Shown piece by piece: positions 50,194 to 60,165 of a DNA stretch of 64,000 bases (its first letter is position 1; each line of letters starts with the position of its first letter). A program made the position numbers and the translations under genes. Origin of the DNA: Sphaerochaeta sp. (GTDB taxonomy: Bacteria; Spirochaetota; Spirochaetia; Sphaerochaetales; Sphaerochaetaceae); NCBI GenBank assembly GCA_016342655.1, contig JAEINL010000002.1, positions 51,744 through 115,743 on the forward strand, written 5' to 3'. The notes under the pieces are model-generated. The model did no database searches. It was not told the DNA's origin and worked only from the letters and a program-made list of their open reading frames with translations.

Positions 50194-50861
50194 CTCCAGA
50201 ATTTGTCGGTCTTAATCTCTTCGATCAGACGGGAAACTTCGATGGTCAACAGTGAGCAAATCATCTGCTCTGCAGCCTTACGGTCAGTCTTGGCAAGTTC
50301 TATCGCTCTAGGAAACTCCATAGGCTTTCCGATATTCGCATAGTAGTTTCTTGAAACCACTGTCATGCTTCTCCCTGCAGTCTTTGAACGTTTATCTTTT
50401 ACTCTTCTTCTAGGAGCGAGAAGACCTATAGGGACAATGGGCACAGGCTGTTCTAGGTAAATCCTAGCGACACCTGGACGAAACAGGGATAACTGACTTT
50501 GGGTATTAAGAGCACCTTCGGGGAAAATGTAGACAGAATCCCCCTGTTTTACATACGAGGCTGCCTTCTGGACAACCTGTTTCCTATCTTCTTTGGTGAG
50601 GGCCCTGATCTGTTCGGTCCAGCCTAGAAAGTTCCCTATGACAGGTATGCCAAAGCCCGGTCCGATGACCACATGCAGAGGGTCCTTCATGAGGGTGGTC
50701 ACAAAGTGCACATCACTGCTGCTGAAATGGTTGGAACAGAAGATTTTGGGTCCATGTGGCAGTTGCTCTTCCTGCCAGGTCTGGAAATCATAATTGAGTT
50801 GTAGGATTACCTTAACAACAGTTCTATATATGTTGTGAAGGCAATAACTGATCTTTTTCAC
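50190..50861 (-). CDS. 1-acyl-glycerol-3-phosphate acyltransferase-like (PlsC family)
   Basis: PKIFCSNHFSSSDVHF; IFPEGALNTQSQLSLFRPGVARIYLE; VPIVPIGL. Confidence 0.88.
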   Translation of the reverse strand: MKKISYCLHNIYRTVVKVILQLNYDFQTWQEEQLPHGPKIFCSNHFSSSDVHFVTTLMKDPLHVVIGPGFGIPVIGNFLGWTEQIRALTKEDRKQVVQKAASYVKQGDSVYIFPEGALNTQSQLSLFRPGVARIYLEQPVPIVPIGLLAPRRRVKDKRSKTAGRSMTVVSRNYYANIGKPMEFPRAIELAKTDRKAAEQMICSLLTIEVSRLIEEIKTDKFWS

Positions 50862-50903
50862 CCATAACTCCTAGTTCAAGTGTACAAACAGTGCAAACTC
50901 TGG

Positions 50904-51662
50904 TCAACACCAGGTGGGCATCCAAAGATCACGGCCTAACGAGGGGTCGTGTATCTTGTGTGCATCAATGTTATAGACTGCCTTGATGTTTTCATGGCAA
51001 ATCACCTCTTGAGTCGGACCGCTTGCATACACACTACCCTTGGTAAGGAGTATAGTCTCATCGCTGTAGACCTGGACCAACAAAAGGTCGTGCAATACAC
51101 AGATGACACTCAGGTTTTTCTCAACCAGGCGTTGGAGCAGATTCATCATTGTCCGTTGGTGTTTGACATCCAGGTGGTTGACCGGCTCGTCCAACAACAG
51201 CACCCTTCCTTTCTGGCAGAGTGAACGGGCGAGCAGAACACGTTGCATCTCTCCCCCTGACAGTTCGGTCACCCTCTTATGGATAAGATGTAAGATGTCG
51301 CAATCACGCAAGGCCTGCTCGACAAAACCTTCCTCATCATGGCCACCATAGGCATAGCGCCCCATCGAAACTGCTTCCAGCACAGAGAAATCGTAGTCGA
51401 TTCTTCCGTTTTGGGGAACAAAACCAAGTTTTCTTGCGATTTCCTTTTGTTTGAGCGAAGAGACTTCACTCCCACTGATATGCACAGTCCCTGAAGAGGG
51501 AATGAGCTCCTTATAAAAGAATTTGAGCAATGTGCTCTTTCCACTTCCATTGGGACCGGTAAGGGCGATGAACTTCCCTTCAGGAATAGCAAGGTCAAGG
51601 TTGGTAAAGACTTCCTGCTTGTCATATCCCCCTGTAAGGCCTCTGGTTTCCAGGCTATACAT
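50904..51662 (-). CDS. btuD: Cobalamin-type ABC transporter ATP-binding protein
   Basis: GPNGSGKSTLLKFFYKEL; LSGGEMQRVLLARSL; LLLDEPVNHLD; downstream of B12 riboswitch. Confidence 0.87.
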   Translation of the reverse strand: MYSLETRGLTGGYDKQEVFTNLDLAIPEGKFIALTGPNGSGKSTLLKFFYKELIPSSGTVHISGSEVSSLKQKEIARKLGFVPQNGRIDYDFSVLEAVSMGRYAYGGHDEEGFVEQALRDCDILHLIHKRVTELSGGEMQRVLLARSLCQKGRVLLLDEPVNHLDVKHQRTMMNLLQRLVEKNLSVICVLHDLLLVQVYSDETILLTKGSVYASGPTQEVICHENIKAVYNIDAHKIHDPSLGRDLWMPTWC

Positions 51663-52641
51663 AGGCGTACCGTCCTTTTCGAAGCATCCAGATAAACAAG
51701 GGAGCACCTAGGAGGCTGGTAATTACCCCTACTGGCATCTCACCTGTAGGAAGGAGCAATCGTGCCAAGGTATCGCTTCCTAGGAGCAGCAAGGCGCCGA
51801 AGAGGCAGGTGCTCACCAGCATCTTGCTGTGCTTGGGACCGAGTACCAGGCGGGCCATATGGGGGGCCATAAGGCCGATGAAGCCTATTACCCCGAAAAA
51901 GGAGACACAGGTAGCGACAGCGAAGGTCGCGAGCAACAGCAGTAGTATGCGAATTTTCTGCAGGGGAAGTCCCGAGGCCAAAGCTGATCCCTCATCAAGA
52001 AGCAACATGTCCATCTCCCTATGACTGAGACTCGTGGGGACAAGGAACAGCAGGACACATACGAACATGAAGAATACCTGTTTCCAGGTACTGGAAGTGA
52101 AGCTTCCCAGGGTCCAAAAGAGGATGCGGTCATAATGCTCATGGTTGAGGAACATAAGCAAAGTCATTCCAGCTGAGAGGATATAGTTGGCTGCGACCCC
52201 GGTAAGCAGCAAGGTGGTCTGACTCACCTTGTGTCTTGATCCTACAAGAAAGATGAGTGCTGTAGTTGCAAGGGCCCCAAGAAGGGCTGAGAAGGGCAGT
52301 CCAAGGAAAACAGCGTAGCCCAGTGTTATGGAAAGGGCAACGCCAAAAGAAGCCCCGGCAGAGACACCCAGAACAAAGGGGTCTGCCATGGGGTTGCGTA
52401 GCACTGCCTGGAAGACCGCTCCAGCTCCTCCAAGTATTGCACCACAAAAGATAGCAGTAAGGACACGAGGAAGCCGAAGTTGGAAGATAATGTACTGCTG
52501 GGAGGCATTGTCAGATCTTCCTGTGAGGGCAAGCAGGGTATCAGAAAAAGAAAATCCGGCTGGCCCGAGAGTAAGGGAGACCATTCCAAGAAGTAGAGTC
52601 GACAGCACTAGGGCCAACTCTAGGCGTCTGTTCATAACCAT
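51655..52641 (-). CDS. btuC: Cobalamin-type ABC transporter permease (FecCD/BtuC)
   Basis: RLPRVLTAIFCGAILGGAGAVFQAVLRNPMADPFVLGVSAGASFG. Confidence 0.92.
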   Translation of the reverse strand: MVMNRRLELALVLSTLLLGMVSLTLGPAGFSFSDTLLALTGRSDNASQQYIIFQLRLPRVLTAIFCGAILGGAGAVFQAVLRNPMADPFVLGVSAGASFGVALSITLGYAVFLGLPFSALLGALATTALIFLVGSRHKVSQTTLLLTGVAANYILSAGMTLLMFLNHEHYDRILFWTLGSFTSSTWKQVFFMFVCVLLFLVPTSLSHREMDMLLLDEGSALASGLPLQKIRILLLLLATFAVATCVSFFGVIGFIGLMAPHMARLVLGPKHSKMLVSTCLFGALLLLGSDTLARLLLPTGEMPVGVITSLLGAPLFIWMLRKGRYAYV

Positions 52642-53519
52642 TGTTCTCCATGAACAGCCTGAGCCAACAGTTCTAAGGCTTTGGCACTGCGAGGGCCTTG
52701 TCGGCTAATCATATCAGCATCGACAAATACCAGGTTTCCTTCCTTGGTTGCCCTGAGGTCGCTATAGGGTTTTGTAGTGATAAACTCCTGAAGAGTCTCT
52801 TCTTCAGACTGTCCCCAACGCTTTGTCAAGACAATGAGGTCTGGGTCGTTTGCAACCAAGAGCTCTTTGCTATACGTCCACCTAGTTGCATCGGATGCAA
52901 TGTTGACGGCTCCGACCATGCCCAACATCTCGCTGATATAGGTATCGCCTGTGGCCGTACCGTCGAAGGATCCAAAATCAATCATGAAGTAGACCCTTTT
53001 CTTGTCCATTGTTCTGGCTTTTTCCACAACATCCTTGACTTGGTTTTGCATCGTTAGGATTATCAGTTCCCCTTCTTTGACACAATCTACCCTTTGTGCA
53101 ATATCCCGTATCAGGGAGTAGGTCCCTGCAAAAGTCTCCTGCAGGTCCAAGGCCATTACCTCTATACCGGCATTTTTAAGAGCCTGCAACAGTTCATCAC
53201 CGACAAAGGCAGTTGAAATGGCAAGATCTGGTTGTAATGATACGAGTTTCTCCAAGGAAGGGTTGTAGAGGGTCCCGATGCTGGGCAGCTCTAGGGCTTC
53301 TTCGGGATAGGTGCAGTAGTCGGTCCTTCCAACCAGTAGGTCACCGACACCCAAGGCAAACAAGGTTTCCGTTGCATTGGGGGCAAGACTCACAATTGAA
53401 AGTTTTTCTGCTTCCTGGGGTTTTTTTTCTATCAGTGGCTGGGCGAGAAGTGGAGAGGCCATTGCCATACTCACTAGCAAAATCAACACAAATGATCTGA
53501 ATCTTTTTGTCATAAACAT
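52632..53519 (-). CDS. btuF: Cobalamin-type ABC substrate-binding protein
   Basis: signal FRSFVLILLVSMAMASPLLAQP; IVSLAPNATETLFALGVGDLLVGRTDYCTYPEEA; start MFMTKRF chosen. Confidence 0.88.
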   Translation of the reverse strand: MFMTKRFRSFVLILLVSMAMASPLLAQPLIEKKPQEAEKLSIVSLAPNATETLFALGVGDLLVGRTDYCTYPEEALELPSIGTLYNPSLEKLVSLQPDLAISTAFVGDELLQALKNAGIEVMALDLQETFAGTYSLIRDIAQRVDCVKEGELIILTMQNQVKDVVEKARTMDKKRVYFMIDFGSFDGTATGDTYISEMLGMVGAVNIASDATRWTYSKELLVANDPDLIVLTKRWGQSEEETLQEFITTKPYSDLRATKEGNLVFVDADMISRQGPRSAKALELLAQAVHGEQWL

Positions 53520-53574
53520 ATGCCCCTTTGGAATAATGGGCATGCAAGATACCCAAGCTTGTACTCCGCAAGCT

Positions 53575-53745
53575 TTACGTAAAACCGTCCGAGTCAGGTC
53601 TCCTGGCTTAGGCTTCCTCGGAACCTGCGACTTCCCGCTTTTGGCAGTGTCATAATGCAGGTTCCCAGCCATTACAGTGGCGGGACCGCAGGGGCTTGTA
53701 CCCCTTTCCCTTGGCTCAGATTTGATTCATCGTACGTTTGTTACA
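53575..53745 (-). ncRNA. Cobalamin (B12) riboswitch
   Basis: minus strand contains AGCCAGGAGACCTGAC (B12 box) and GGTACAAGCCCCTGCGGTCCCGCCACTGTAATGG; directly upstream of btuF. Confidence 0.93.
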
Positions 53746-53804
53746 GGGCCACTGTCAAGTCATTCCGGTTGACCTAGGAATTTACCTACGGTACTATCGC
53801 TCGT

Positions 53805-54254
53805 ATGAAGTATAACAATATTGAGATTTATTCAGATGGTGGTTGCAGTGGCAACCCAGGGCCGGGAGGCTGGGCTTTTACCTTTAAGGCAGACAGTATC
53901 TTTGAGAAAGAGTCTAGCGGTGGTTCCCCTGCTACAACCAATAATAGGATGGAGCTGACAGCGGTCATTGAGGCTTTGAAAGCCTGTACCCCTTATCAAC
54001 CGGATAAGATTGTCATCAATACCGATAGCCAGTATGTGAAGAACGGGATAACCCAATGGATTAAGAACTGGAAACGCAATGGCTGGAGGACATCTGCCAA
54101 GGCTCCGGTAAAGAACCAGGAATTTTGGATTGCCCTGGATGAACTGAACAGCAAGCTTCCCGTTGAGTGGAAATGGGTCAAGGGTCATGCTGGAATTGAG
54201 GGCAACGAGCGTTGTGATGCTATGGTGCGCATCGAGATGGAAAAATTCTTGTAA
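53805..54254 (+). CDS. rnhA: Ribonuclease HI
   Basis: IEIYSDGGCSGNPGPGGWAF; NNRMELTAVIEAL; INTDSQYVKNGI; WVKGHAGIEGNERCD. Confidence 0.97.
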   Translation: MKYNNIEIYSDGGCSGNPGPGGWAFTFKADSIFEKESSGGSPATTNNRMELTAVIEALKACTPYQPDKIVINTDSQYVKNGITQWIKNWKRNGWRTSAKAPVKNQEFWIALDELNSKLPVEWKWVKGHAGIEGNERCDAMVRIEMEKFL

Positions 54255-54267
54255 GGTGATGATTACC

Positions 54268-54816
54268 ATGAAAAAACCGACTCTTTGGCAACTCTATTTC
54301 TCCTTCGTAAAAATCGGTGGACTTACCTTTGGCGGAGGTCTGGCGATGCTTCCCATGTTGCAACGGGAGGTGATCGGCAAGTACAAATGGGTTACGGAAG
54401 AGGAGCTCTTGGATATCTATGCCATCGGGCAGGTTACCCCTGGTATCATCGCGATAAACACAGCTTCCATGATCGGATACAAGAAGCGAGGCATTTGGGG
54501 CAGCATCGTCTCCACCCTTGGAGAGGTCACCCCTTCATTGGTACTCATAACGTTGCTTGCATCAATCCTTACACAATTTGAAGAGAACGTCCTGCTTCAG
54601 CATGCTTTCGGTGGGATTCGGGTTGCTGTGTGTGCCCTTATAGCACAGTCAGTATGTATCCTCTACAAGAAGAGCATAGTCGACCTTCCTACACTGCTGC
54701 TCTGCCTGGCTACTGTCCTTGGTACCTTTTTCTTGCAGTTGTCACCCATTGTATTTGTACTTGTGGGTATTCTGTTCGGCCTTGGTGTACAGAAGCTCAG
54801 AAGGAGAAAAGCCTGA
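54268..54816 (+). CDS. Chromate transporter half-subunit
   Basis: LYFSFVKIGGLTFGGGLAMLPMLQREVIGKYKWVTEEELLDIYAIGQVTPG; start corrected. Confidence 0.9.
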   Translation: MKKPTLWQLYFSFVKIGGLTFGGGLAMLPMLQREVIGKYKWVTEEELLDIYAIGQVTPGIIAINTASMIGYKKRGIWGSIVSTLGEVTPSLVLITLLASILTQFEENVLLQHAFGGIRVAVCALIAQSVCILYKKSIVDLPTLLLCLATVLGTFFLQLSPIVFVLVGILFGLGVQKLRRRKA

Positions 54817-55361
54817 TGACCTTTCTCCTCCTATATCTAGAATTCTTTAAGATAGGGTTGTTTTCCATTGGCGGCGGGCTGGCCACACTTCCGTTCCTCT
54901 ATACGTTGGCAGAGAGACGGCCACAGTGGTTCAGTGCAAAGAACATTGTCGATATGTTGGCCATCAGTGAGTCGACCCCCGGACCCATCGGCATCAACAT
55001 GGCTACCTATGCCGGGTATCTCACAGCAGGGCCCTTGGGTGGTTTCATAGCTACCTTGGGGGAAGTGACACCAAGTGTCATTATCATCTGTGTCATTGCC
55101 AGGTTCCTTGACCAGTTCGATAAGAATCCCCTTGTCAGGGATGCCTTCTATGGCTTACGTGCAGCAGTAATAGGACTGATCATCTTTGCCGGTTCGAAAG
55201 TATTTTCCGTAACCTTGCTCAATGCAGGGAGCATCAGGGTTGTTGAGACGCTCTTGTTTGTTGCACTGTTTGTTTTGGCGATGAAGTTTAGAAAGGTGCA
55301 TCCGCTCATTTGGATTGCTCTTGGATCGATTCTGGGGATTCTGCTGAAGCTTCCTTCATAA
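54816..55361 (+). CDS. Chromate transporter half-subunit
   Basis: LEFFKIGLFSIGGGLATLPFLYTLAER; LAISESTPGPIGINMATYAGY; ATGA overlap with previous gene. Confidence 0.9.
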   Translation: MTFLLLYLEFFKIGLFSIGGGLATLPFLYTLAERRPQWFSAKNIVDMLAISESTPGPIGINMATYAGYLTAGPLGGFIATLGEVTPSVIIICVIARFLDQFDKNPLVRDAFYGLRAAVIGLIIFAGSKVFSVTLLNAGSIRVVETLLFVALFVLAMKFRKVHPLIWIALGSILGILLKLPS

Positions 55362-55917
55362 GCGACGCGGCCAAGGCATACCAACTGTCTTCTCCTTCTA
55401 TGGTGGCGAGAGCATCAAAAGCTTTCACTTCTTCTTCGTGCACAGAAAGCAAGTACAAGGCAGTGTCCTTGGCAAAATCAGTGTTTCCCTTTTCAAGAGC
55501 CAATTCCATCAGTGTGGCATGGAGGGGGAAATTCCCCCTGTCTATTGCCAGGATAGCTGAATACAGAGAAAATGCAGCATCAGACTCTCCTTTTGTTCTC
55601 AGTGCAAAGGCTTTTGCAAGCATGAACTGCAGATGGGCGGGGAAGAGTGCGTATGAGTCATCACAGAGTAAGATGGCCTCATCGAACATCTCATTAGCCA
55701 AGAGAGCGAGTACCAGATTATACCGGCCCTCGCTCTCTTTGGGTGAAAGCTTCACAGCCTCCTCTAGCAACGGTACCGCTTGTCCATACTCCTTGGCATC
55801 GAGCAGGCTTAGGGCTTCTGCTTGCAAGACAAGGCTTTCCTCTCTCTTTGCTGAGGTGGTCGTACAGGAAGCGAGTAGCACCAGAGTCAGAAACAGGATG
55901 GGCACCAGTTTATTCAC
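55306..55917 (-). CDS. TPR lipoprotein
   Basis: MNKLVPILFLTLVLLASCTTTSAK lipobox; TPR-like repeats. Confidence 0.8.
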   Translation of the reverse strand: MNKLVPILFLTLVLLASCTTTSAKREESLVLQAEALSLLDAKEYGQAVPLLEEAVKLSPKESEGRYNLVLALLANEMFDEAILLCDDSYALFPAHLQFMLAKAFALRTKGESDAAFSLYSAILAIDRGNFPLHATLMELALEKGNTDFAKDTALYLLSVHEEEVKAFDALATIEGEDSWYALAASLMKEASAESPESIQEQSK

Positions 55918-56978
55918 GGTTGCAGTACCGTCCTCTCTATCTCCATGACCTGCGATCGGTAGAGGTTGGTTATTGAAGAGCCATAGTCAGCTAGCAATTG
56001 TATGATGTTTCTGGGATTATTCTCACCATCCTTTCCGTTAAGCCTGTCCCCTGCGTCTCCAAGACCTGGAAGGATGTAGGCAGCATCGTTGAGTACAGGA
56101 TCCATCCAGAGTGTATATACCTCAGCTCCCTCGATCGCTCGACAGATCCTCAAGGATCCCTTCAAGGCACTGATGACGTTGATGAACTTTACAGACTTGG
56201 GCTCAACTTTGTTGTCACGGAGATACTTGACGATGGTTACCAATGAGCCGCCTGTGGCATTCATGGGGTCAGCAAAGATAAGGTCCTTGCCATTGAGGTC
56301 CTCGAGCTTGAAGTAGGATTTGTCAAGATCGAGGATGTAATCCATGTTGGCTTCTTTCTTGCTGTCGTCACGCTTGATCTTAAAGAGGGCGAAGGGGGTT
56401 ACAAAGTCATCGGAGGAGTACTCCTGGATCTCTTTGCTCAGGATCATGCTGGGAAGTAGGGCCCCACGAAGCATGACACACATGACACTGTTCTTTATCA
56501 AGGAGTCAACATCAGGAATCCTATGGACTGCATAATTCCTGACAGGGCTGGTTACAGGGGTTTTGGTGATGATGCTGCGTTTGCTCGGAAGTGCAGCATC
56601 GGCATAGACATGCGAAAAGAGCATCTCATACGCTCTTTGGATATAGTAGAGGAACTCCTCATGCTCTGTGCTGGGATCGCGGAGCTTTGCAATGAGGCGC
56701 GATGCCTGGCCATGCTGCTGCTTGGGTGTCTCAAAGGAGTAGACGTGGATGTTGGGCTCCTGTTCAAAGACCTCCTTGAGGTACTTGCCAATCTCTGAAG
56801 CGCTGTCCACCAGACCTTTCCTTGCATTTTCAAGCTGCATGAGGTCGGTCGCATTTTCCAACACCACACATTGGGCAAGAGATTTCTTGTACAGCTCATC
56901 AACATGGGCTATCTTCTCTTTGTCACTATCCAAAAGATAGCCGTCAAGGTCTGTAGCATGCAGTATAACTTTATTCAT
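55914..56978 (-). CDS. Uracil phosphoribosyltransferase-like protein with long N-terminal extension
   Basis: IFADPMNATGGSLVTIVKYL PRPP loop; AAYILPGLGDAGDRLNG; about 140 extra N-terminal residues. Confidence 0.87.
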   Translation of the reverse strand: MNKVILHATDLDGYLLDSDKEKIAHVDELYKKSLAQCVVLENATDLMQLENARKGLVDSASEIGKYLKEVFEQEPNIHVYSFETPKQQHGQASRLIAKLRDPSTEHEEFLYYIQRAYEMLFSHVYADAALPSKRSIITKTPVTSPVRNYAVHRIPDVDSLIKNSVMCVMLRGALLPSMILSKEIQEYSSDDFVTPFALFKIKRDDSKKEANMDYILDLDKSYFKLEDLNGKDLIFADPMNATGGSLVTIVKYLRDNKVEPKSVKFINVISALKGSLRICRAIEGAEVYTLWMDPVLNDAAYILPGLGDAGDRLNGKDGENNPRNIIQLLADYGSSITNLYRSQVMEIERTVLQP

Positions 56979-57040
56979 TGGGTATTTTCTCCTGTTTCTT
57001 TGGTGATTTTACCCCAAGTGAACCGTTTGTACAAGGAAAG

Positions 57041-57886
57041 TCAACCCTTAACTGCACCCGCTGTAATCCCTTTGATAAACTGCTGGCTCATTGTCAGGTA
57101 GAGAACCAGAACAGGGATAGCCGAAAGAGTGAGGACGGCCAGTACCTTTGACCAGTCTGTCTGGTATTGGCCAAAGAGGCGGGTAACACCAAGGAGAAGG
57201 GTCTTTTGATCTTCAGTATTGATGAAAATGAGGGGAAACCAGAGGTCATTCCAAAAGGGTATCAGATTGTAGATGGCAACTGTAGCCAAGGCCGGACGGA
57301 TCAGGGGAAGGAGTATCATATGATATATCTTAAACGAAGTGGCCCCATCGATGTACGCCGCTTCCATCAGTTCTTTGGGTATTTCACGAATGAAGGTCGT
57401 GAGTATGAAAACCCCCACGGGGATTCCCATGGCGATATAGATTGGAGGTAGGGACCAGATGGTGTTCAAGAGCCCCAAGGCCCGAGTAATTTCCAGCAGT
57501 CTGATCGAAGCTATCTTGATGGGAAGCATCATGCCTGCTATCAACAGGAAATACAGGAAGGAAGAGAACCGACTTTTCCAACTTGCTAGGGCATAGCCTG
57601 CCAAGGAGGTGACGAGGGTCACTATCACCAACGAGAGAGTGACTACCACAAAGCTGTTCTTGAAGTAGGTTAGAAAGTCCCCATCACGTAGGACAGTCGT
57701 GTAATTTTTGAAATTCCACTGCTTGGGAATCCAGAAAGGGTTCTCATAAATGGTGAGCCGAGTCTTGAACGAGTTGATAACCAGTACCCACAAAGGGAAT
57801 AGGACAATGAATACCCATATGAGCATGATGACGTGACTTGGTATATGTCTGTTTTGACGTTTGAGTGAACCTGCCATATTATTCAC
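57041..57886 (-). CDS. Carbohydrate ABC transporter permease (MalG type)
   Basis: ELMEAAYIDGATSFKIYHMILLPLIRPALATVAIYNLIPFWND. Confidence 0.94.
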   Translation of the reverse strand: MNNMAGSLKRQNRHIPSHVIMLIWVFIVLFPLWVLVINSFKTRLTIYENPFWIPKQWNFKNYTTVLRDGDFLTYFKNSFVVVTLSLVIVTLVTSLAGYALASWKSRFSSFLYFLLIAGMMLPIKIASIRLLEITRALGLLNTIWSLPPIYIAMGIPVGVFILTTFIREIPKELMEAAYIDGATSFKIYHMILLPLIRPALATVAIYNLIPFWNDLWFPLIFINTEDQKTLLLGVTRLFGQYQTDWSKVLAVLTLSAIPVLVLYLTMSQQFIKGITAGAVKG

Positions 57887-58799
57887 CTCCTTGGGTTTGC
57901 TTAAGTGTGGGAATTACCCCTGCAAGCAGAATGAGGAAGGTAATGGTTGCAATCGCTGCCCCAAGGCCAGCATCTGGGATCCCTATCGGGTGTTGGCCTG
58001 CAATACCATACCGATAGAAGAGTGTACCAATGAGATCGGTTGAGTAACCGGGAGCCCCATTGACATTTTCCATGGCGAAGACAATGTCAAAGGCATTGAA
58101 GTTATTCACAAAGGTCAACACCGCAATGATACCCACTACAGGCTTGATGAGTGGCAACTTGATGGAGAAGAAGGTTCTGAAAAATCCGGCCCCCTCTATT
58201 TTTGCCGCTTCCAATATGTCTTCGCTGATGTTTCTCAGCGCCGCAACAAACATCATCGTTGGAATTCCCATCCATTGCCAACAGGAGACCAGGGCGACGC
58301 ATGTAAGGGCAGTTTTCGTATCCCCTAGCCATGGGTACTTGAGAAAGGGTAATCCCAAGGAAACAAAAAAATCACCGGACCATACTGGGTTGAGTATGAG
58401 TTTCCACAGGTATCCTGTGACCAGGACTGCAAAGGTTGTAGGAATGAATATTATTGTCTGATAAAGCTGCCTACCTTTCATGGTCTCATTGGTGAGAATG
58501 ACGGCAAATATGATGCCCAGGGCGTTTTGAAAGATCAGATGGATCAAGAAAAAGTACCAGGTATTGGCAAAAGCTCCCCAATACCGCTCTGAGATAGCCG
58601 AATCTGTGAAGAGTTTGGTGAAGTTGCCCAAGCCGACAAAACTTCGGCTCTGGGAGCTGTTTCCCGTGTAGAGACTGATTCTCAAGGAATCGATCATAGG
58701 GTATGCCATAAAGACAATATAAAAGAGTAGGGCAGGTATCAGATAGAGAAACCAATGCCACTGATGGTTCTTTTGTAAGGAAGATTTTGTTTTCGACAT
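57879..58799 (-). CDS. Sugar ABC transporter permease (MalF type)
   Basis: DILEAAKIEGAGFFRTFFSIKLPLIKPVVGIIAVLTFVNNFNAFD. Confidence 0.94.
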   Translation of the reverse strand: MSKTKSSLQKNHQWHWFLYLIPALLFYIVFMAYPMIDSLRISLYTGNSSQSRSFVGLGNFTKLFTDSAISERYWGAFANTWYFFLIHLIFQNALGIIFAVILTNETMKGRQLYQTIIFIPTTFAVLVTGYLWKLILNPVWSGDFFVSLGLPFLKYPWLGDTKTALTCVALVSCWQWMGIPTMMFVAALRNISEDILEAAKIEGAGFFRTFFSIKLPLIKPVVGIIAVLTFVNNFNAFDIVFAMENVNGAPGYSTDLIGTLFYRYGIAGQHPIGIPDAGLGAAIATITFLILLAGVIPTLKQTQGGE

Positions 58800-58824
58800 G
58801 CATGCTCCTTCACCAGATTGAAGA

Positions 58825-58854
58825 TAGGGTTGCCCAATTGGTTGGACAACCCTA
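58825..58854 (-). other. Intercistronic stem-loop between SBP and permease genes
   Basis: TAGGGTTG ... CAACCCTA with inner CCAATTGG self-complementarity. Confidence 0.7.
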
Positions 58855-58876
58855 GTGAAAATACAAATGCGCCCTG

Positions 58877-60109
58877 TTACATAAGTTTCTGGATGGAGTC
58901 AGCAGCCTGTCTGGCAGTGATATCGCCTTTCATAACCTTGATAACCGCTTGGTCCATTGGTGAGTAGAGATTCATCAGAGCCGGCCATACGAAGCGGGCA
59001 TCGGTCTGCTTGCCTGCATTGAGGGCTAAAAACTCATTTGCATGGGGATTTTCCAGTGTGATGGCAAACTTTATCATTGGGAAGAAGCCGCTAGGTAGGT
59101 TCTGGCTTGCTTTGGTGGCACCCTCTTCGGTGCAGAGCCATGCAAGGAAGGCCTGGGCCTCTATAGGATAAGCAGTATTCTTGTTCATCGTAATGGCCAT
59201 GTCAGGGTGGAAGGTTATAGCAGTCTTGTTACCCTTGGGAGCAGGAATGGCAAAGAGGCCCCAGTCAAAGGTCGCATCATCATACACCCCTGCTGTCCAG
59301 CTGCCATCGACGAACATGACGGCCTTCTGGCTGTTGAACAGGATCTGGCTATCATTATAGGTTACTGCTTCAAAACCTGAAGGACAGTACTTGGCCACAT
59401 CGGCCATAGCCTGGTAAGCCCTGACAAAGGCTGTATCATTCATCTTTAATACGCCTGTCTCGTACTTGACCCGCTGTTCTGAGCCGCCAATGAAGTTTGG
59501 TAGCAATCCAAGGAAGAAGGTCTCAAAGATGTCCCACTCATCAGCGAGGCCGTTGGCGATTGGCGTGTAGCCACGGCTCTTGAGCTTGGCATTGAGAGCG
59601 AGGAACTCTTCCCATGTCTGTGGAATTGTAAGTCCTTCTTTCTTGAAGATGTCCTTGTTGTAGTAGACAGCGTGGGAGACTGCTGCAAAAGGAACTGCGA
59701 ACTGTGTTCCATCAGGCATCTGCCAAGGAGCACGGTTGGAAGCGCTGAAGTTTTCCTTGAGGCCTGTGATGTCAGAGCAATCAGCAAAATAACCAGCATT
59801 GAAAAGCTCTTGGCCAGCAGCATACGAACGGGCGTACATGAGGTCTGGTCCGGTCTTGCTGTCCAATTGCAGACGGAGGGTTGCATTGTAGTCTGGTGGG
59901 TTGGTCGGCTGGAACTTAATCGACACATTCGGAGCAACCTTTTTGTATTCAGAGAGCAGACGGTTCATCTGCTCGACATCATCGGTTCTCCAGGATCCTA
60001 TGGTAAGCGTTACAGAATCGCCTGCCATATCCTTGGTTCCTTGGCTGCTAAGAGGTAGTGCCAAGCTCAAAAGAAGTAATACAACGATAAATCCATACAG
60101 TCTTTTCAT
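58877..60109 (-). CDS. Extracellular sugar-binding protein
   Basis: signal MKRLYGFIVVLLLLSLALPLSSQGTKD; VTLTIGSWRTDDVEQMNRLLSEYKKVAP...; start corrected. Confidence 0.93.
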   Translation of the reverse strand: MKRLYGFIVVLLLLSLALPLSSQGTKDMAGDSVTLTIGSWRTDDVEQMNRLLSEYKKVAPNVSIKFQPTNPPDYNATLRLQLDSKTGPDLMYARSYAAGQELFNAGYFADCSDITGLKENFSASNRAPWQMPDGTQFAVPFAAVSHAVYYNKDIFKKEGLTIPQTWEEFLALNAKLKSRGYTPIANGLADEWDIFETFFLGLLPNFIGGSEQRVKYETGVLKMNDTAFVRAYQAMADVAKYCPSGFEAVTYNDSQILFNSQKAVMFVDGSWTAGVYDDATFDWGLFAIPAPKGNKTAITFHPDMAITMNKNTAYPIEAQAFLAWLCTEEGATKASQNLPSGFFPMIKFAITLENPHANEFLALNAGKQTDARFVWPALMNLYSPMDQAVIKVMKGDITARQAADSIQKLM

Positions 60110-60165
60110 CAGTAGCTCCTTTAAATTTGTATGCAAATAGTATAGCACACATATAGAAAGTGTGA

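Noticed and set aside
54163-54267. Long N-terminal extension of chromate transporter ORF
   Set aside because: Overlaps rnhA; normal start is MKKPTLWQLYFSF at 54268.
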